The notes: generated by a model from the sequence alone, not told the origin. A DNA stretch of 64,000 nucleotides from Terripilifer ovatus (GCA_029222685.1 JARHVB010000059.1:81545-145544), one strand, 5' to 3'. Shown: positions 45,293 through 54,370, counted from the first letter of the stretch. A program made the numbers and translations.

Positions 45293-46258
45293 ATGGCCGT
45301 CTACACTGAAGTCACCGACGAGGATATGGCGGCCTTTCTTGAGGGCTATGACCTTGGCGGCCTGCTGTCCTGCAAGGGCATCGCCGAAGGCGTCGAGAAT
45401 TCGAACTATCTCCTGCATTGCGAGGCCGGCTTCTTCATTCTGACGCTTTACGAGCGGCGCGTGGCGGAGGCTGACCTGCCGTTCTTTCTCGGCCTGATGG
45501 AACATCTGGCGGAGCGGCGGATCACCTGTCCGCAGCCGGTGAAGAACCGCAAGGGCGTGGCGCTCGGCCGCCTCGCCGGCAGGCCCGCCGTCATTGTCAC
45601 CTTTCTCGACGGCATTGCCGTGCGCCGGCCGGTGGCGCAGCATTGCGCCATGATCGGCGAGGGTTTGGCGCGCCTGCACGACGCTGGCAGCGATTTTACG
45701 ATCACCCGCGCCAACGCCCTGTCGGTCGACGGCTGGGAGCCGCTGTTTCGCGCAGCTGAAATGCGGGCCGACAATGTCCTGCCGGGCCTGGCCGTCGCCA
45801 TTGCCGACGAGCTGTCCTATCTCGAACGCCACTGGCCGAAACATCTTCCCTCCGGCGTCATCCATGCCGATCTGTTTCCCGACAACGCCTTCTTCCTCGG
45901 CGGCAAGCTGTCGGGCGTCATCGATTTCTATTTCGCCTGCAACGACATGTTCGCCTATGACATCGCCATCTGCCTCAATGCCTGGTGCTTCGAGCCGGAC
46001 ATGTCGTTCAACATCACCAAGGGCATGGCGCTGCTCGATGGCTATCAGCGCATCAGGCCGCTGACGGTTGAGGAGAGCGAAGCGCTGCCGCTGCTGGCCC
46101 GCGGCGCCGCGCTGCGCTTTCTGCTGACCCGTCTGGTCGACTGGCTCAACGTGCCGGAAGGTGCGCTGGTGCGCCCGAAAGACCCGATCGAATACGTCAA
46201 GAAACTTCGCTTCCACCAGCAGGCGCAGAGCGCCCGCGATTACGGATTGCTGAAATGA
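45293..46258 (+). CDS. thrB: Homoserine kinase (type II, phosphotransferase fold)
   Basis: Phosphorylates homoserine in threonine synthesis. It belongs to the choline/aminoglycoside-kinase fold, not the GHMK family. It has 321 residues: [19 protein letters not shown] (P-loop-like start), [18 protein letters not shown] (catalytic HxDxxxxN) and [18 protein letters not shown] (metal DFxxA-type). ATG 45293 begins the usual [12 protein letters not shown]. It overlaps rnhA by 4 bp (ATGA), as in related genomes. Confidence 0.97.
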   Translation: MAVYTEVTDEDMAAFLEGYDLGGLLSCKGIAEGVENSNYLLHCEAGFFILTLYERRVAEADLPFFLGLMEHLAERRITCPQPVKNRKGVALGRLAGRPAVIVTFLDGIAVRRPVAQHCAMIGEGLARLHDAGSDFTITRANALSVDGWEPLFRAAEMRADNVLPGLAVAIADELSYLERHWPKHLPSGVIHADLFPDNAFFLGGKLSGVIDFYFACNDMFAYDIAICLNAWCFEPDMSFNITKGMALLDGYQRIRPLTVEESEALPLLARGAALRFLLTRLVDWLNVPEGALVRPKDPIEYVKKLRFHQQAQSARDYGLLK

Positions 46259-46725
46259 GCCGCCGCGTCACCATCCACACCGACGGCGCCTGTTCAGGCA
46301 ATCCTGGTCCCGGCGGTTGGGGCGCCATCCTCGAATGGGATGGCCGCGAGAAGGAATTGTCCGGCGGCGAGGCCGAGACCACCAACAACCGCATGGAACT
46401 GACAGCAGCCATCATGGCGCTGGAAGCGCTGACGCGCCCCTGCAACGTCGATCTCTACACCGATTCGCAATATGTCCGCGGCGGCATCATGGGCTGGCTG
46501 AAGGGCTGGAAGAAAAATGGCTGGCGCACCGCCGACAAGAAGCCGGTGAAGAATGTTGAACTCTGGCAGCGCCTCGACGAGGCCGCTCAACGCCACAACG
46601 TCGAATGGCACTGGGTCAAGGGCCACAACGGCCATGACATGAACGAACGCGCCGACGAACTGGCGCGCTTCGGCATGGAGCCGTTCAAAGGCCAAGCGAA
46701 GAGAAAGACATCAGGCGCTGTTTAG
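46255..46725 (+). CDS. rnhA: Ribonuclease HI
   Basis: Cuts the RNA strand of RNA-DNA hybrids, e.g. R-loops and replication primers. It has 156 residues. The four catalytic acids are at the same numbers as in E. coli: Asp10 ([14 protein letters not shown]), Glu48 (NRMELT), Asp70 (YTDSQYV) and Asp134 (NERADELA). The GWKKNGWRT basic handle is present. It is translationally coupled to thrB through a 4-bp overlap. Confidence 0.98.
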   Translation: MSRRVTIHTDGACSGNPGPGGWGAILEWDGREKELSGGEAETTNNRMELTAAIMALEALTRPCNVDLYTDSQYVRGGIMGWLKGWKKNGWRTADKKPVKNVELWQRLDEAAQRHNVEWHWVKGHNGHDMNERADELARFGMEPFKGQAKRKTSGAV

Positions 46726-46748
46726 AGGCCTCGCCCCTGGCGGCGGCG

Positions 46749-46883
46749 CTACCGCTTGAATCGTTTCATCCATGACCAACCCAGACGCGCGACGCCCGCG
46801 AGGCCAGCGATGATGAGCAGTCCTACAATGAACAGGCTATTAAGGCTAACGAACCAGTCGATTGCAGATCGCATATAGTCCAT
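46749..46883 (-). CDS. Possible 44-residue single-span membrane protein
   Basis: A short frame on the minus strand encodes MDYMRSAIDWFVSLNSLFI and a continuing hydrophobic helix VGLLIIAGLAGVARLGW, ending in the basic WMKRFKR. This is a neat membrane protein with a positive-inside tail. There is no strong ribosome site, only a weak purine stretch. Base usage at third positions is less GC-biased than in the neighbours. It lies in the 256-bp gap after rnhA. It may be real or a chance frame. Confidence 0.4.
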   Translation of the reverse strand: MDYMRSAIDWFVSLNSLFIVGLLIIAGLAGVARLGWSWMKRFKR

Positions 46884-46981
46884 TGGCGTCTCAAGGTTCG
46901 TGATCCGGCGTCAACAATCATTCTGGCTTTCGCTTGGTTGCCGGCTAGAATAGCACGCAATCCAGGCGGGGGAATGCGGAC

Positions 46982-48466
46982 ATGGTTGTCAGGGTCGGCG
47001 GCAAATACCAAAGTCTGATCGATGACGCTCCGTCCGTCGGAGGGTGCCTCTGCCATAGCCCGGCGTTTGCCAGGCTGAATGCCCTTGTCACGCAGAAGAT
47101 TTCGCGCCGCTCTGTCCTGTCGGGCGCGGCCGCCGGATTTGGCGCGGCTGTCTTTGGCGCGTCCGGAGCATTTGCGCGCATTCCTGAAGCGCCAAAATCG
47201 CCGATCGCTTTCACCAATGCGCGCGTCTTCGACGGCCTGGCTTCAAGCGCCCGCACCGGCATGACGGTGATCGTCGAAGGCAACAGGATCAAGTCGGTCG
47301 ATACCTCGAACAATCCGCCGGGTGCGGATTTCGACGTCGTCGACTGTGGCGGCCGCACGCTCATGCCCGGGCTGATCGACGCGCATGTGCATGCGATGAT
47401 GTCGGTGATCAGCGTGCAGGGATTGATGACCGCCGATATCGGCTACATCAACCTCGTCTCTGCGGAGGAAGCGGAAAAGACCCTCATGCGCGGCTTTACC
47501 GGCATCCGCGACATGGCCGGGCCGGTCTTCGGCCTGAAACGGGCGATCGACAGCGGCATCGTGCCCGGCCCGCGCATCTGGCCGTCGGGCGCCATGATCT
47601 CGCAGACGTCCGGACATGGCGATTTCCGGCTGCCAAGCGACATCCCGGCGCAACCCAATGCGGCCCTGACCCATCCTGAAGTCATGGGTGCCGGCATGAT
47701 CGCCGATGGCGTTCCGGCAGTGCTCAAGCGCGTGCGCGAGCAATTGATGCTGGGCGCAACCCAGATCAAGCTGGCGGCCGGAGGCGGCGTCGCCTCGAAT
47801 TATGACCCGCTCGACTCTTCGCAATATACCGAGGCCGAATTCCGGGCCGCCTCCGAGGCCGCCGAGAACTGGGGCACCTATGTCGCCGTGCATGCCTATA
47901 TGCCGCGCGCCATCCAGACCGCCGTGCGCGGCGGCGTCCGCTGTATCGAGCACGGCCAGTTGATGGACGAGGAAACCGCAAGGATCCTTGCCGACAAGGG
48001 CATCTGGCTCAGCTCGCAGCCGTTCCTCGCCGACGAGGAAGCCAATGTCTATCTGGAGGGAAGCGCCAATCGGGCCAAGCAACAGCAGGTGTCGTCCGGC
48101 ACGGATACGACATACGGGCTGGCGAAGAAATACAAGCTCAAGACCGCATGGGGCACAGACACCCTGCACAATGCAAGCCTTGTGTCGCGACAAGGCAAGC
48201 AACTGGCGAAAATGAAGCGCTGGTATTCGAACGCTGAAGTGCTCAGGATGGGCACCAGCGTCAACGCCGAACTGCTTGCCATGTCGGGACCGCGCAATCC
48301 CTATCCGGGCAAGCTCGGGGTCATCGAGAACGGCGCCTATGCCGACATGCTTCTGGTCAACGGCGACCCCTTGGCCGATATCGATCTGATCGCCGATCCG
48401 GAGCGCAATTTCTCGATCATCATGAAGGACGGCCGCTTCTACAAGAATACGTTACGGCCGAAATAG
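46982..48466 (+). CDS. Exported amidohydrolase family protein (imidazolonepropionase/prolidase-like)
   Basis: A 494-residue metal-dependent hydrolase. A Tat-type signal SRRSVLSGAAAGFGAAVFG lies at about residues 42-60, so the true start may be later than ATG 46982, but no better candidate stands out. Metal ligands: H-x-H in LIDAHVHAM, the carboxylated Lys in TQIKLAAGGG, His in YVAVHAYMP and CIEHGQL, and the Asp of AWGTD. The C-terminal GADMLLVNGDPLADI-type segment closes the composite beta domain. The substrate is unknown; relatives act on dipeptides or cyclic amides. Confidence 0.9.
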   Translation: MVVRVGGKYQSLIDDAPSVGGCLCHSPAFARLNALVTQKISRRSVLSGAAAGFGAAVFGASGAFARIPEAPKSPIAFTNARVFDGLASSARTGMTVIVEGNRIKSVDTSNNPPGADFDVVDCGGRTLMPGLIDAHVHAMMSVISVQGLMTADIGYINLVSAEEAEKTLMRGFTGIRDMAGPVFGLKRAIDSGIVPGPRIWPSGAMISQTSGHGDFRLPSDIPAQPNAALTHPEVMGAGMIADGVPAVLKRVREQLMLGATQIKLAAGGGVASNYDPLDSSQYTEAEFRAASEAAENWGTYVAVHAYMPRAIQTAVRGGVRCIEHGQLMDEETARILADKGIWLSSQPFLADEEANVYLEGSANRAKQQQVSSGTDTTYGLAKKYKLKTAWGTDTLHNASLVSRQGKQLAKMKRWYSNAEVLRMGTSVNAELLAMSGPRNPYPGKLGVIENGAYADMLLVNGDPLADIDLIADPERNFSIIMKDGRFYKNTLRPK

Positions 48467-48544
48467 TTTGACCACCGCATTCCTTCCTATTCCGACTTGA
48501 GGAATTTTCGCTATCGGAGATTTACATCCTCATTGGGGGCACTT

Positions 48545-49342
48545 TTGATCAGAGCAGTCATTGCGTTATCCGTCGCCGCCAGCGTTGGCTTCTTCCACGC
48601 GGCGAGGGCAGCCGATTTGGGCGAACAGCCGGGCCGCGTCGATCCGGCAGTCGTCGCCAGGCCGGTCTCGGTGGTTCAGGTCACCCCTTATCTTTGGGCA
48701 TCGGGTCTCTCCGGCGACATCTCTCCGTTCAAGCTCGGCCCCACCATAGGCGTGGACAAGTCCTTCTCCGATATCATGAAGCATCTGAATTTCGGCGGCT
48801 TCATCAACCTTTGGGCTCGCTATGATCGCTTCGTCGTCTCCGGCGACCTGATGTATGTCAGCACCACCGAAACGAAGGTCGTCAAGGGCCTGCCGCTGAT
48901 CGGTGCCCTGAAGGCAGATCTGGATGCGAGGGAATTCAACACCACGTTGCTCGCCGGCTATCGCGCCTTTGATCTTCCGCAATTCACCGTGGATTTCCTG
49001 GCCGGTGCGCGCGTGTGGAGCGTCGCCAATAGCGTGAAAGTCAAAGCGCCGGTGATCCTGTCATACAGCGAGAAATTCGCATGGATCGATCCGGTCGTCG
49101 GTGTTCGTGCCTTCTATAATTTTACCGACAAGGTCTCGGCTCTCGTGCAGGCTGACGCCGGCGGAGCAGGTGTCGGCTCGAAGTTCACCTGGCAGGCGCT
49201 CGCCACGCTGAACTACAGGATCAACGACAGCTTCTCGGCTTCAGCCGGCTACAAGGTCCTGCGCGTCGACTACCATTCCGGTGGCCATGTCTTCGACACG
49301 ACGCTCCATGGCCCGGTCATCGGGGCGACCTATCGCTTCTGA
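48545..49342 (+). CDS. Outer-membrane beta-barrel protein of unknown function
   Basis: From TTG 48545 the protein has 265 residues with a good signal peptide (IRAVIALSVAASVGFFHAARA). The mature part begins near DLGEQPGRVDP; QVTPYLWASGLSGDIS is a signature of a family of small alphaproteobacterial barrels. It ends in GPVIGATYRF with the terminal Phe needed for barrel insertion. TTG 48497 upstream is possible, but TTG 48545 has a GGGGG close before it and gives a normal signal. No ATG is available near. Confidence 0.8.
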   Translation: MIRAVIALSVAASVGFFHAARAADLGEQPGRVDPAVVARPVSVVQVTPYLWASGLSGDISPFKLGPTIGVDKSFSDIMKHLNFGGFINLWARYDRFVVSGDLMYVSTTETKVVKGLPLIGALKADLDAREFNTTLLAGYRAFDLPQFTVDFLAGARVWSVANSVKVKAPVILSYSEKFAWIDPVVGVRAFYNFTDKVSALVQADAGGAGVGSKFTWQALATLNYRINDSFSASAGYKVLRVDYHSGGHVFDTTLHGPVIGATYRF

Positions 49343-49381
49343 TGAGTGAACGGTCAGGCGGCCGCTCCGCGCCAGACAAAG

Positions 49382-49405
49382 AAAAAGGCGGCATCGCGCC
49401 GCCTT
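49382..49405 (-). terminator. Rho-independent terminator of the peroxiredoxin gene
   Basis: On the minus strand AAGGCGGC-gcgat-GCCGCCTT forms an 8-bp stem, and the stem end together with the next bases gives TTTTT. It lies about 36 bp after the stop at 49441 and ends the minus-strand transcript. The opposite-strand gene ending at 49342 could also use the stem. Confidence 0.75.
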
Positions 49406-49440
49406 GATCTCAGATTGCAGTGAGAACCCGAGGAAACCCC

Positions 49441-49920
49441 TCAGAGCTGCTTCAGCATGTTCGCAGCACCAGACGCTTCCGCGCCCGCGCCTTCCTCGAC
49501 ATTGAGTTGGCGCACGACGCCGTCGTCGACCAGCATGGAATAGCGGCGCGACCGCACGCCCATTCCGCGCTCGGTGAGGTCGAGCGACAGGCCGATGTCC
49601 TTGGCGAACTTGCCGCTGCCGTCGGCGAGGAATTCGATCTTGCCCTTGGCGCCGGAGGCTTCGGCCCAGGCGTTCATGACGAACGCGTCATTGACGGCAA
49701 CGACGACGATGGAATCGACGCCCTTGGCCTTGATCGCCTCGGCATTGTCCTTGAAGCCGGGAAGATGATTGTTGCTGCAGGTCGGCGTGAAGGCGCCAGG
49801 AACCGCAAACAGAACGACTTTCTTACCCTTGAAAATGTCATCGGTGGTCTTCGGCTTCGGGCCTTCCGAAGTCATGACCGTGAACGTGGCGCTTGGCAGA
49901 CGGTCGCCAACCTTAATCAT
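49441..49920 (-). CDS. Peroxiredoxin (Prx5/AhpC-TSA redoxin family)
   Basis: Thiol peroxidase of 159 residues. It opens MIKVGDRLPSATF; the peroxidatic Cys48 is in PGAFTPTCSNNHLPGF, the typical Prx5 motif. Arg near 127 follows in GMGVRSRRYSMLVDDG. No clear resolving Cys is seen, so a 1-Cys mechanism with an outside thiol is likely. ATG 49920 has GGGAGAT just before it. It lies 55 bp from the DsbD-N-like gene upstream on the same strand. Confidence 0.94.
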   Translation of the reverse strand: MIKVGDRLPSATFTVMTSEGPKPKTTDDIFKGKKVVLFAVPGAFTPTCSNNHLPGFKDNAEAIKAKGVDSIVVVAVNDAFVMNAWAEASGAKGKIEFLADGSGKFAKDIGLSLDLTERGMGVRSRRYSMLVDDGVVRQLNVEEGAGAEASGAANMLKQL

Positions 49921-49975
49921 CGAAATCTCCCTGAACGTGGACACACGCACAGCCTCACAGGCCGCTCGTGCCTTT

Positions 49976-50836
49976 CTACGGCTTAGCCGGCCCGGCGTCG
50001 AGATCGATTGCGCGTTCGATAGCGGACTGGCCATCTCTATAAGTCAGCAAAACCCGCAAAGGCTGCATCCAGACAGCAGGTTTTTGCACCATCACGAGGC
50101 TAAATCCATCGGGAGCGCGTTTCGTTTCGAAATATGAGCCGTCCGGCCCCTCGGCGAAAATATCGGCATCCGCTTTCGGCATTGGCGCTATGCGTATCGC
50201 CCAGGTCTTCTGATCCCCCTTCTTGGCGGCCCCGGTGGTGGATTCGATGGTGAAAACCGGCGGATCGGCGTCGCCGACGGGGCGCGGCACCTGCCCCTCG
50301 AATTGCGCGATGCGCTGGGCGTGGCGGCCGGGCTTCGCATCGGGTGCGAGCTGGAGCTGCATGCGGCCTTCCGCCGGAACGCAGATCTTCTCACAGGAGG
50401 CGTAATTCAGGAACAGGTCGAGCGACACCGGTTTGGCCGGGTCGGCAGGCTTCACCTCGACTGGAAAAACCACTTCCTTCAGGTAGCCGTAAGCCTCTGC
50501 GCCAGCCTCGTCGATGCGGGAGGGCGCCGGATAGCGCACGGTTGCCGCGGCCAGATTGGTCGATTTGGAGAAATTGAACATGGGCGGCACGCCGGCCTCG
50601 CCGGGGGTGCGCCAATAGGTCAGCGCCTGGCCTTCGAGCCGGATTTCGACGCCGAGGCGGTAGACGCCGTTTTCCAGCGGCCCGGCCGACAGCAGGCGCA
50701 CCCGCGATTTCGCCGCCGGCGCCCAAGCGGAGACGGAAGGATCGGCCCTCGCTGCGCCCGAGGCTACGCCGAGCACGGCTACCGCCAGCAGGGCGGTGCG
50801 CAAACGGTTGATCGATATGGCTATGGTCTGACGCAT
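49976..50836 (-). CDS. Exported DsbD N-terminal domain-like protein
   Basis: A 286-residue periplasmic protein with a signal peptide (to about residue 32, GAARAD) and an immunoglobulin-like domain resembling DsbD-alpha. WRTPGEAGVPPMFNFSKSTN (about 76-95), ATVRYPAPSR, YLKEVVFPVEV and NYASCEKICVPAEG with the Cys pair of the redox site. It has no DsbD membrane part. It may receive electrons from a CcdA/ScsB-type protein elsewhere, or act in copper handling (ScsB-like). ATG 50836 is used; a TTG at 50878 is an alternative. Confidence 0.85.
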   Translation of the reverse strand: MRQTIAISINRLRTALLAVAVLGVASGAARADPSVSAWAPAAKSRVRLLSAGPLENGVYRLGVEIRLEGQALTYWRTPGEAGVPPMFNFSKSTNLAAATVRYPAPSRIDEAGAEAYGYLKEVVFPVEVKPADPAKPVSLDLFLNYASCEKICVPAEGRMQLQLAPDAKPGRHAQRIAQFEGQVPRPVGDADPPVFTIESTTGAAKKGDQKTWAIRIAPMPKADADIFAEGPDGSYFETKRAPDGFSLVMVQKPAVWMQPLRVLLTYRDGQSAIERAIDLDAGPAKP

Positions 50837-51022
50837 CGTTATCGAGAAATAGTGCCTGACGGCCTCCAGTTCCAGCAACGATTGCGTGACGTGGTGTGAC
50901 CGGATTTTGAAGAAAATTCATCGCAGTTGTCATGGCGCGGGCTTGAAAGGCGGCTGTCATGATCGCGGAGCCTTTGCTAGAAGGGTGCCCGATCGCAAAA
51001 TCCACTGCCGAGGAAACCGCCG

Positions 51023-52306
51023 ATGCATCCCAACGACCCATCCCTGCGTTCCTTTGTCGACGTGGCACCGGACAGCGATTTTCCGATCCAGAACCTGCCC
51101 TATGGCGTGATCGTGACGTCCGACGACCGTCGGCCGCGCGTCGCCGTCGCGATCGGCGATCATGTGCTCGATCTCGGCATCATGGAGGATGCCGGCCTGC
51201 TGCCGAAAGTGTCCGCGAAGCCGGTGTTCCGCACGCCGTCGATCAACGCACTGATGGAGAACGGCGCCTATGGCATCGGCACGGTGCGCCGCAAGATCAG
51301 CGAACTGCTGCGCCATGATAATCCGGTGCTGCGCGACAACGGCGTCCTGCACAAGCGCGCGCTCGTCCCGGTCAGGAACGTCAAGCTGCGCCGGCCAGTC
51401 GATGTGGCCGGCTATACGGATTTCTATTCCTCGCGTGAGCACGCCACCAATGTCGGCACCATGTTCCGCGGCAAGGACAATGCGCTGGGCGAGAACTGGC
51501 TACACATTCCCATCGGTTATAACGGCCGCGCCAGCACCGTCGTCGTCAGCGGCACGCCGGTCATCCGTCCGCAGGGCCAAGTCAAGGGGCCGGGCGACCC
51601 CGCGCCCGTTTTCGGCCCGAGCCGTCGTCTCGACATCGAGCTCGAAATGGCGGCGGTGGTCGGCCGCAAGACCGAGCTGGGCCACATCATGGACGTCGCC
51701 GAGGCGCAATATTCGATTTTCGGCTTCACCCTGTTCAACGACTGGAGCGCCCGTGACATCCAGCAGTGGGAATACGTGCCGCTGGGGCCGTTCCAAGGCA
51801 AGGCCTTCGCCTCGACCATGGGCGCCTGGGTCGTCACCAACGAGGCGCTGACGCCCTTTCTCGTCGAAGGGCCGAAACAGGATCCGGCGCCATTGGCCTA
51901 CCTGCGCCAGGACAAGCCGCATAATTACGACATCCGGCTCGAAGTCGAGTTGAAGCCGGCCAGTGCCACGCGCGGCACCATCATCAGCGTTTCCAACTTC
52001 AAGCACATGTACTGGTCCAGCGCCCAGCAATTGGCCCACCACACATCGTCGGGCTGCGCCATGTCGGTCGGCGATCTCATCGGCTCGGGCACCATCAGCG
52101 GTCCCGACAAGGGCAGCTATGGCAGCATGCTGGAGCTGAGCTGGGGCGGCAAGGAGCCGATTGAACTGGTCGAAGGCGGCACCCGCACTTTCCTCGAGGA
52201 CGGCGACACCGTGACCTTGCGCGGCTACGCTCAGGGAGCGGGCTATCGCATCGGCTTCGGCGAGGCGAGCGGCCAGATCATGCCGGCCAAAGTGAAGTCC
52301 AAATGA
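51023..52306 (+). CDS. fahA: Fumarylacetoacetase
   Basis: Hydrolyses fumarylacetoacetate to fumarate and acetoacetate, the last step of tyrosine/homogentisate breakdown. It has 427 residues: an N-terminal SH3-like part, FYSSREHATNVGTMFRG (catalytic His region, about 133-149), then LDIELEMAAVVGRKTELG and FGFTLFNDWSARDIQQWEYVP-like metal-binding segment near 235. FLEDGDTVTLRGYAQG closes it. The other homogentisate genes are not beside it. It is divergent from the DsbD-N-like gene. Confidence 0.96.
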   Translation: MHPNDPSLRSFVDVAPDSDFPIQNLPYGVIVTSDDRRPRVAVAIGDHVLDLGIMEDAGLLPKVSAKPVFRTPSINALMENGAYGIGTVRRKISELLRHDNPVLRDNGVLHKRALVPVRNVKLRRPVDVAGYTDFYSSREHATNVGTMFRGKDNALGENWLHIPIGYNGRASTVVVSGTPVIRPQGQVKGPGDPAPVFGPSRRLDIELEMAAVVGRKTELGHIMDVAEAQYSIFGFTLFNDWSARDIQQWEYVPLGPFQGKAFASTMGAWVVTNEALTPFLVEGPKQDPAPLAYLRQDKPHNYDIRLEVELKPASATRGTIISVSNFKHMYWSSAQQLAHHTSSGCAMSVGDLIGSGTISGPDKGSYGSMLELSWGGKEPIELVEGGTRTFLEDGDTVTLRGYAQGAGYRIGFGEASGQIMPAKVKSK

Positions 52307-52488
52307 AGCTGAAGTGAACCATCGTCGCCGTTCTACACGAAATTTGATCCTCTTCGGCTCGAAAAATTGGGCCGGAGCGCTAGCTTGATCGATTGTTTGA
52401 TGGTTTGACGATCCCGCGTGCTCGCCGCGTACGCAGGCGCGACTCGCTTCGAAAATCAGAATGCCTTAACTTCGTTCAGTTACTTGTT

Positions 52489-52506
52489 GGTAGGGATATC
52501 CCTACC
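52489..52506. promoter_or_regulatory. Perfect 18-bp palindrome before gene at 52528
   Basis: GGTAGGGATATCCCTACC is perfectly symmetric over 18 bases. It ends 21 bp before the ATG at 52528 in a 221-bp gap. Its position overlaps where the promoter or ribosome site should lie, so it may be an operator or an mRNA hairpin covering the start region. No neighbour encodes an obvious DNA-binding protein. Confidence 0.55.
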
Positions 52507-52527
52507 GTTCCTGCTTCCGGGCCACCG

Positions 52528-53478
52528 ATGCGTCACGCACTTGTTCTTGTTCTCGCGCTTACGGCTTCGCCGGCGCTTGCGCAGATGCAGCTGCCGGGCG
52601 CAATCGGCGCGCCGACCCCCGCCGGAGCCCCAGGCGGCGGAGCAACCGGCGCGCCCCGGCACTCCGATGGACCCCCGGCAATTTCCGGCCCGGTTTCCGT
52701 CCGGTCTCCCTCGGAACAGACAATCGTCGATCGCTCGCTGCGCCTCAACGGCCGCCGCGGCCAGATGATCTTCGAGACCAAGGATGGCGCGCTGCAGCTC
52801 AAGACCCTGACCATCTCTGGCGAGTTGATGTCGAAGCGCGGCGAGGCCTGTCAGGTCGAAGTCGCGGGGGGGCCGTTCAGCGCGCGCCGCATCGGCCGGG
52901 CCGAAGGGCTGCGCCGCTATGATGTGGCCATCGCCAGTTGCCCGTTCACCTTCGACGTCATGGACGGCGCCGTGCAGGTCAACGTCGGCGACGCCACGTC
53001 GAGCTCACCGCTCGCCGGCACCTGTGAATTCAAGCAGGCCGACTGCCGCGGCTATGTCGCCGGCGTCTGGGGGCCGGCCGGGTCATCGATCGGCCCCAAC
53101 GAGACCAAGGAAATCGAAAACGTCCGCAGAAAGGCGGAGAGCAATGCGCGCACCAATTTCCGCGCTCTGCTGGCCGCCCAGGGCCGCGACAAGACCAGCA
53201 TAAAGGCGATCGCCGCGGACCAGGCCGGCTTCTCGTCGCGTCGTGCCGAGAGATGCAGCGATTACGACCGCGAGGATGTGCACGGCTTTTGCGCCTCGCG
53301 CGTCACCGAAGCCTGGGCCGTGGCCTTGAGGGCCAAGCTCAATCCTGCCACGTTCGAGCGCGACGACGATTCTCCGGCTGACCGCAAGACGCCGCCGACG
53401 CGGCCAAGGCCGCACAAGCCGGCAGCGCCGCAGATCGTTCAGGAACCGCCGTCGCCGTTCGCGCCTGCCGTCCGATAG
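52528..53478 (+). CDS. Exported protein of unknown function
   Basis: A 316-residue protein from ATG 52528 with signal peptide MRHALVLVLALTASPALAQ. A low-complexity G/A/P linker (about 26-60) precedes a compact domain with several Cys (GEACQVEVAGGPFSARRIGRAEG, CPFTFDVMDGAVQV, CEFKQADCRGYVAGVWGP). A helical part then has RRAERCSDYDREDVHGFCASRVTEAW, and the tail is Pro-rich. The even Cys count suggests disulfides. No family is recognised. It is preceded by the 18-bp palindrome. Confidence 0.75.
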   Translation: MRHALVLVLALTASPALAQMQLPGAIGAPTPAGAPGGGATGAPRHSDGPPAISGPVSVRSPSEQTIVDRSLRLNGRRGQMIFETKDGALQLKTLTISGELMSKRGEACQVEVAGGPFSARRIGRAEGLRRYDVAIASCPFTFDVMDGAVQVNVGDATSSSPLAGTCEFKQADCRGYVAGVWGPAGSSIGPNETKEIENVRRKAESNARTNFRALLAAQGRDKTSIKAIAADQAGFSSRRAERCSDYDREDVHGFCASRVTEAWAVALRAKLNPATFERDDDSPADRKTPPTRPRPHKPAAPQIVQEPPSPFAPAVR

Positions 53479-53539
53479 AGAGGCTGCGCCGCTGTCGGTC
53501 CCAAGGCTGATACAAAGTGGCCTGGAGCAGGGGTGGCGC

Positions 53540-54370
53540 ATGCATCTGGAGTCCCCTTTATGGCGCCGGCTTGAGGCCTTCCGTTTCGATGACGTCGCCG
53601 ATGTAGCCCTGCCGTTTGTTGCACGGCTGGCGCGCGACAATTGCTGGCCGCGGAACCACGCCGATCGCGCCATCGGCGAATATCGCCGCTTTCTCTATCT
53701 TGCCTGCACGGCGGGCCATGAGGTGACGCCATCGCCGAATGTCGATGCCGTCTGGCATCTGCATCTCGTCTACACGCGCTCCTATTGGGATGGTCTTTGC
53801 GGCGACGTGCTGCAGCGCCGCCTGCATCACGGGCCGACCCGTGGCGGCAGCGCCGAGGGCCGGCGCTATCGCGGCAATTACCGGCGCACGCTCGAAAGCT
53901 ATCGAGAGGCCTTCGGCGCAGCGCCGCCGTCCGACATCTGGCCCGATGTGGAGGCGCGCTTCGCGCCGGCGAAACTTCGCGTCGTCGATACGGACACGGT
54001 CTGGATCGTGCGCAAGCGCGGCCTGCGGCGGATGTTCGCCGCGCTGAAATTCAAGGCCTGGCTCGCCGGCTTTCTGATCGTTTCCGGGGGCGCCGCGCTC
54101 GCGGCCAACGGGTCGGCCGCCTTTGTCTCTCCCGCGATGATCGGCGGCATCGTCGCGGCTGCGGCCGTCGGCATGGTCTGGTGGACGCGCCTGCGCGAAG
54201 ACAAGAAGAAGAGCGGCGACAGCGGATGCGGTGGCAGCGGCTGCAGTTCCTGGTCCTCGTCGGACAGCAGTTCGTCGTCGGGCCAAAGCAGTTCGGGCGG
54301 CGACAGTGGCGGAGACGGCGACTCCAGCGGCTGTGGCGGCGGCGGGTGCGGTGGAGGCGGCGGCGATTGA
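53540..54370 (+). CDS. Glycine-rich domain (GRDP-like) membrane protein
   Basis: A 276-residue protein. The N-terminal half resembles the glycine-rich-domain-containing protein family: PNVDAVWHLHLVYTRSYWDG (about 68-87) with its conserved VDxxWHxHL, then YRGNYRRTLESYREAFG. Two hydrophobic segments lie at about 179-194 and 197-215 (FLIVSGGAALAANG and MIGGIVAAAAVGMVWW). The C-terminal 45 residues are almost only G, S, D and C (SGCGGSGCSSWSSSD to CGGGGCGGGGGD). Cys-Gly-rich tails of this kind may bind metal or lie outside the cell. The function is unknown. Confidence 0.8.
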   Translation: MHLESPLWRRLEAFRFDDVADVALPFVARLARDNCWPRNHADRAIGEYRRFLYLACTAGHEVTPSPNVDAVWHLHLVYTRSYWDGLCGDVLQRRLHHGPTRGGSAEGRRYRGNYRRTLESYREAFGAAPPSDIWPDVEARFAPAKLRVVDTDTVWIVRKRGLRRMFAALKFKAWLAGFLIVSGGAALAANGSAAFVSPAMIGGIVAAAAVGMVWWTRLREDKKKSGDSGCGGSGCSSWSSSDSSSSSGQSSSGGDSGGDGDSSGCGGGGCGGGGGD

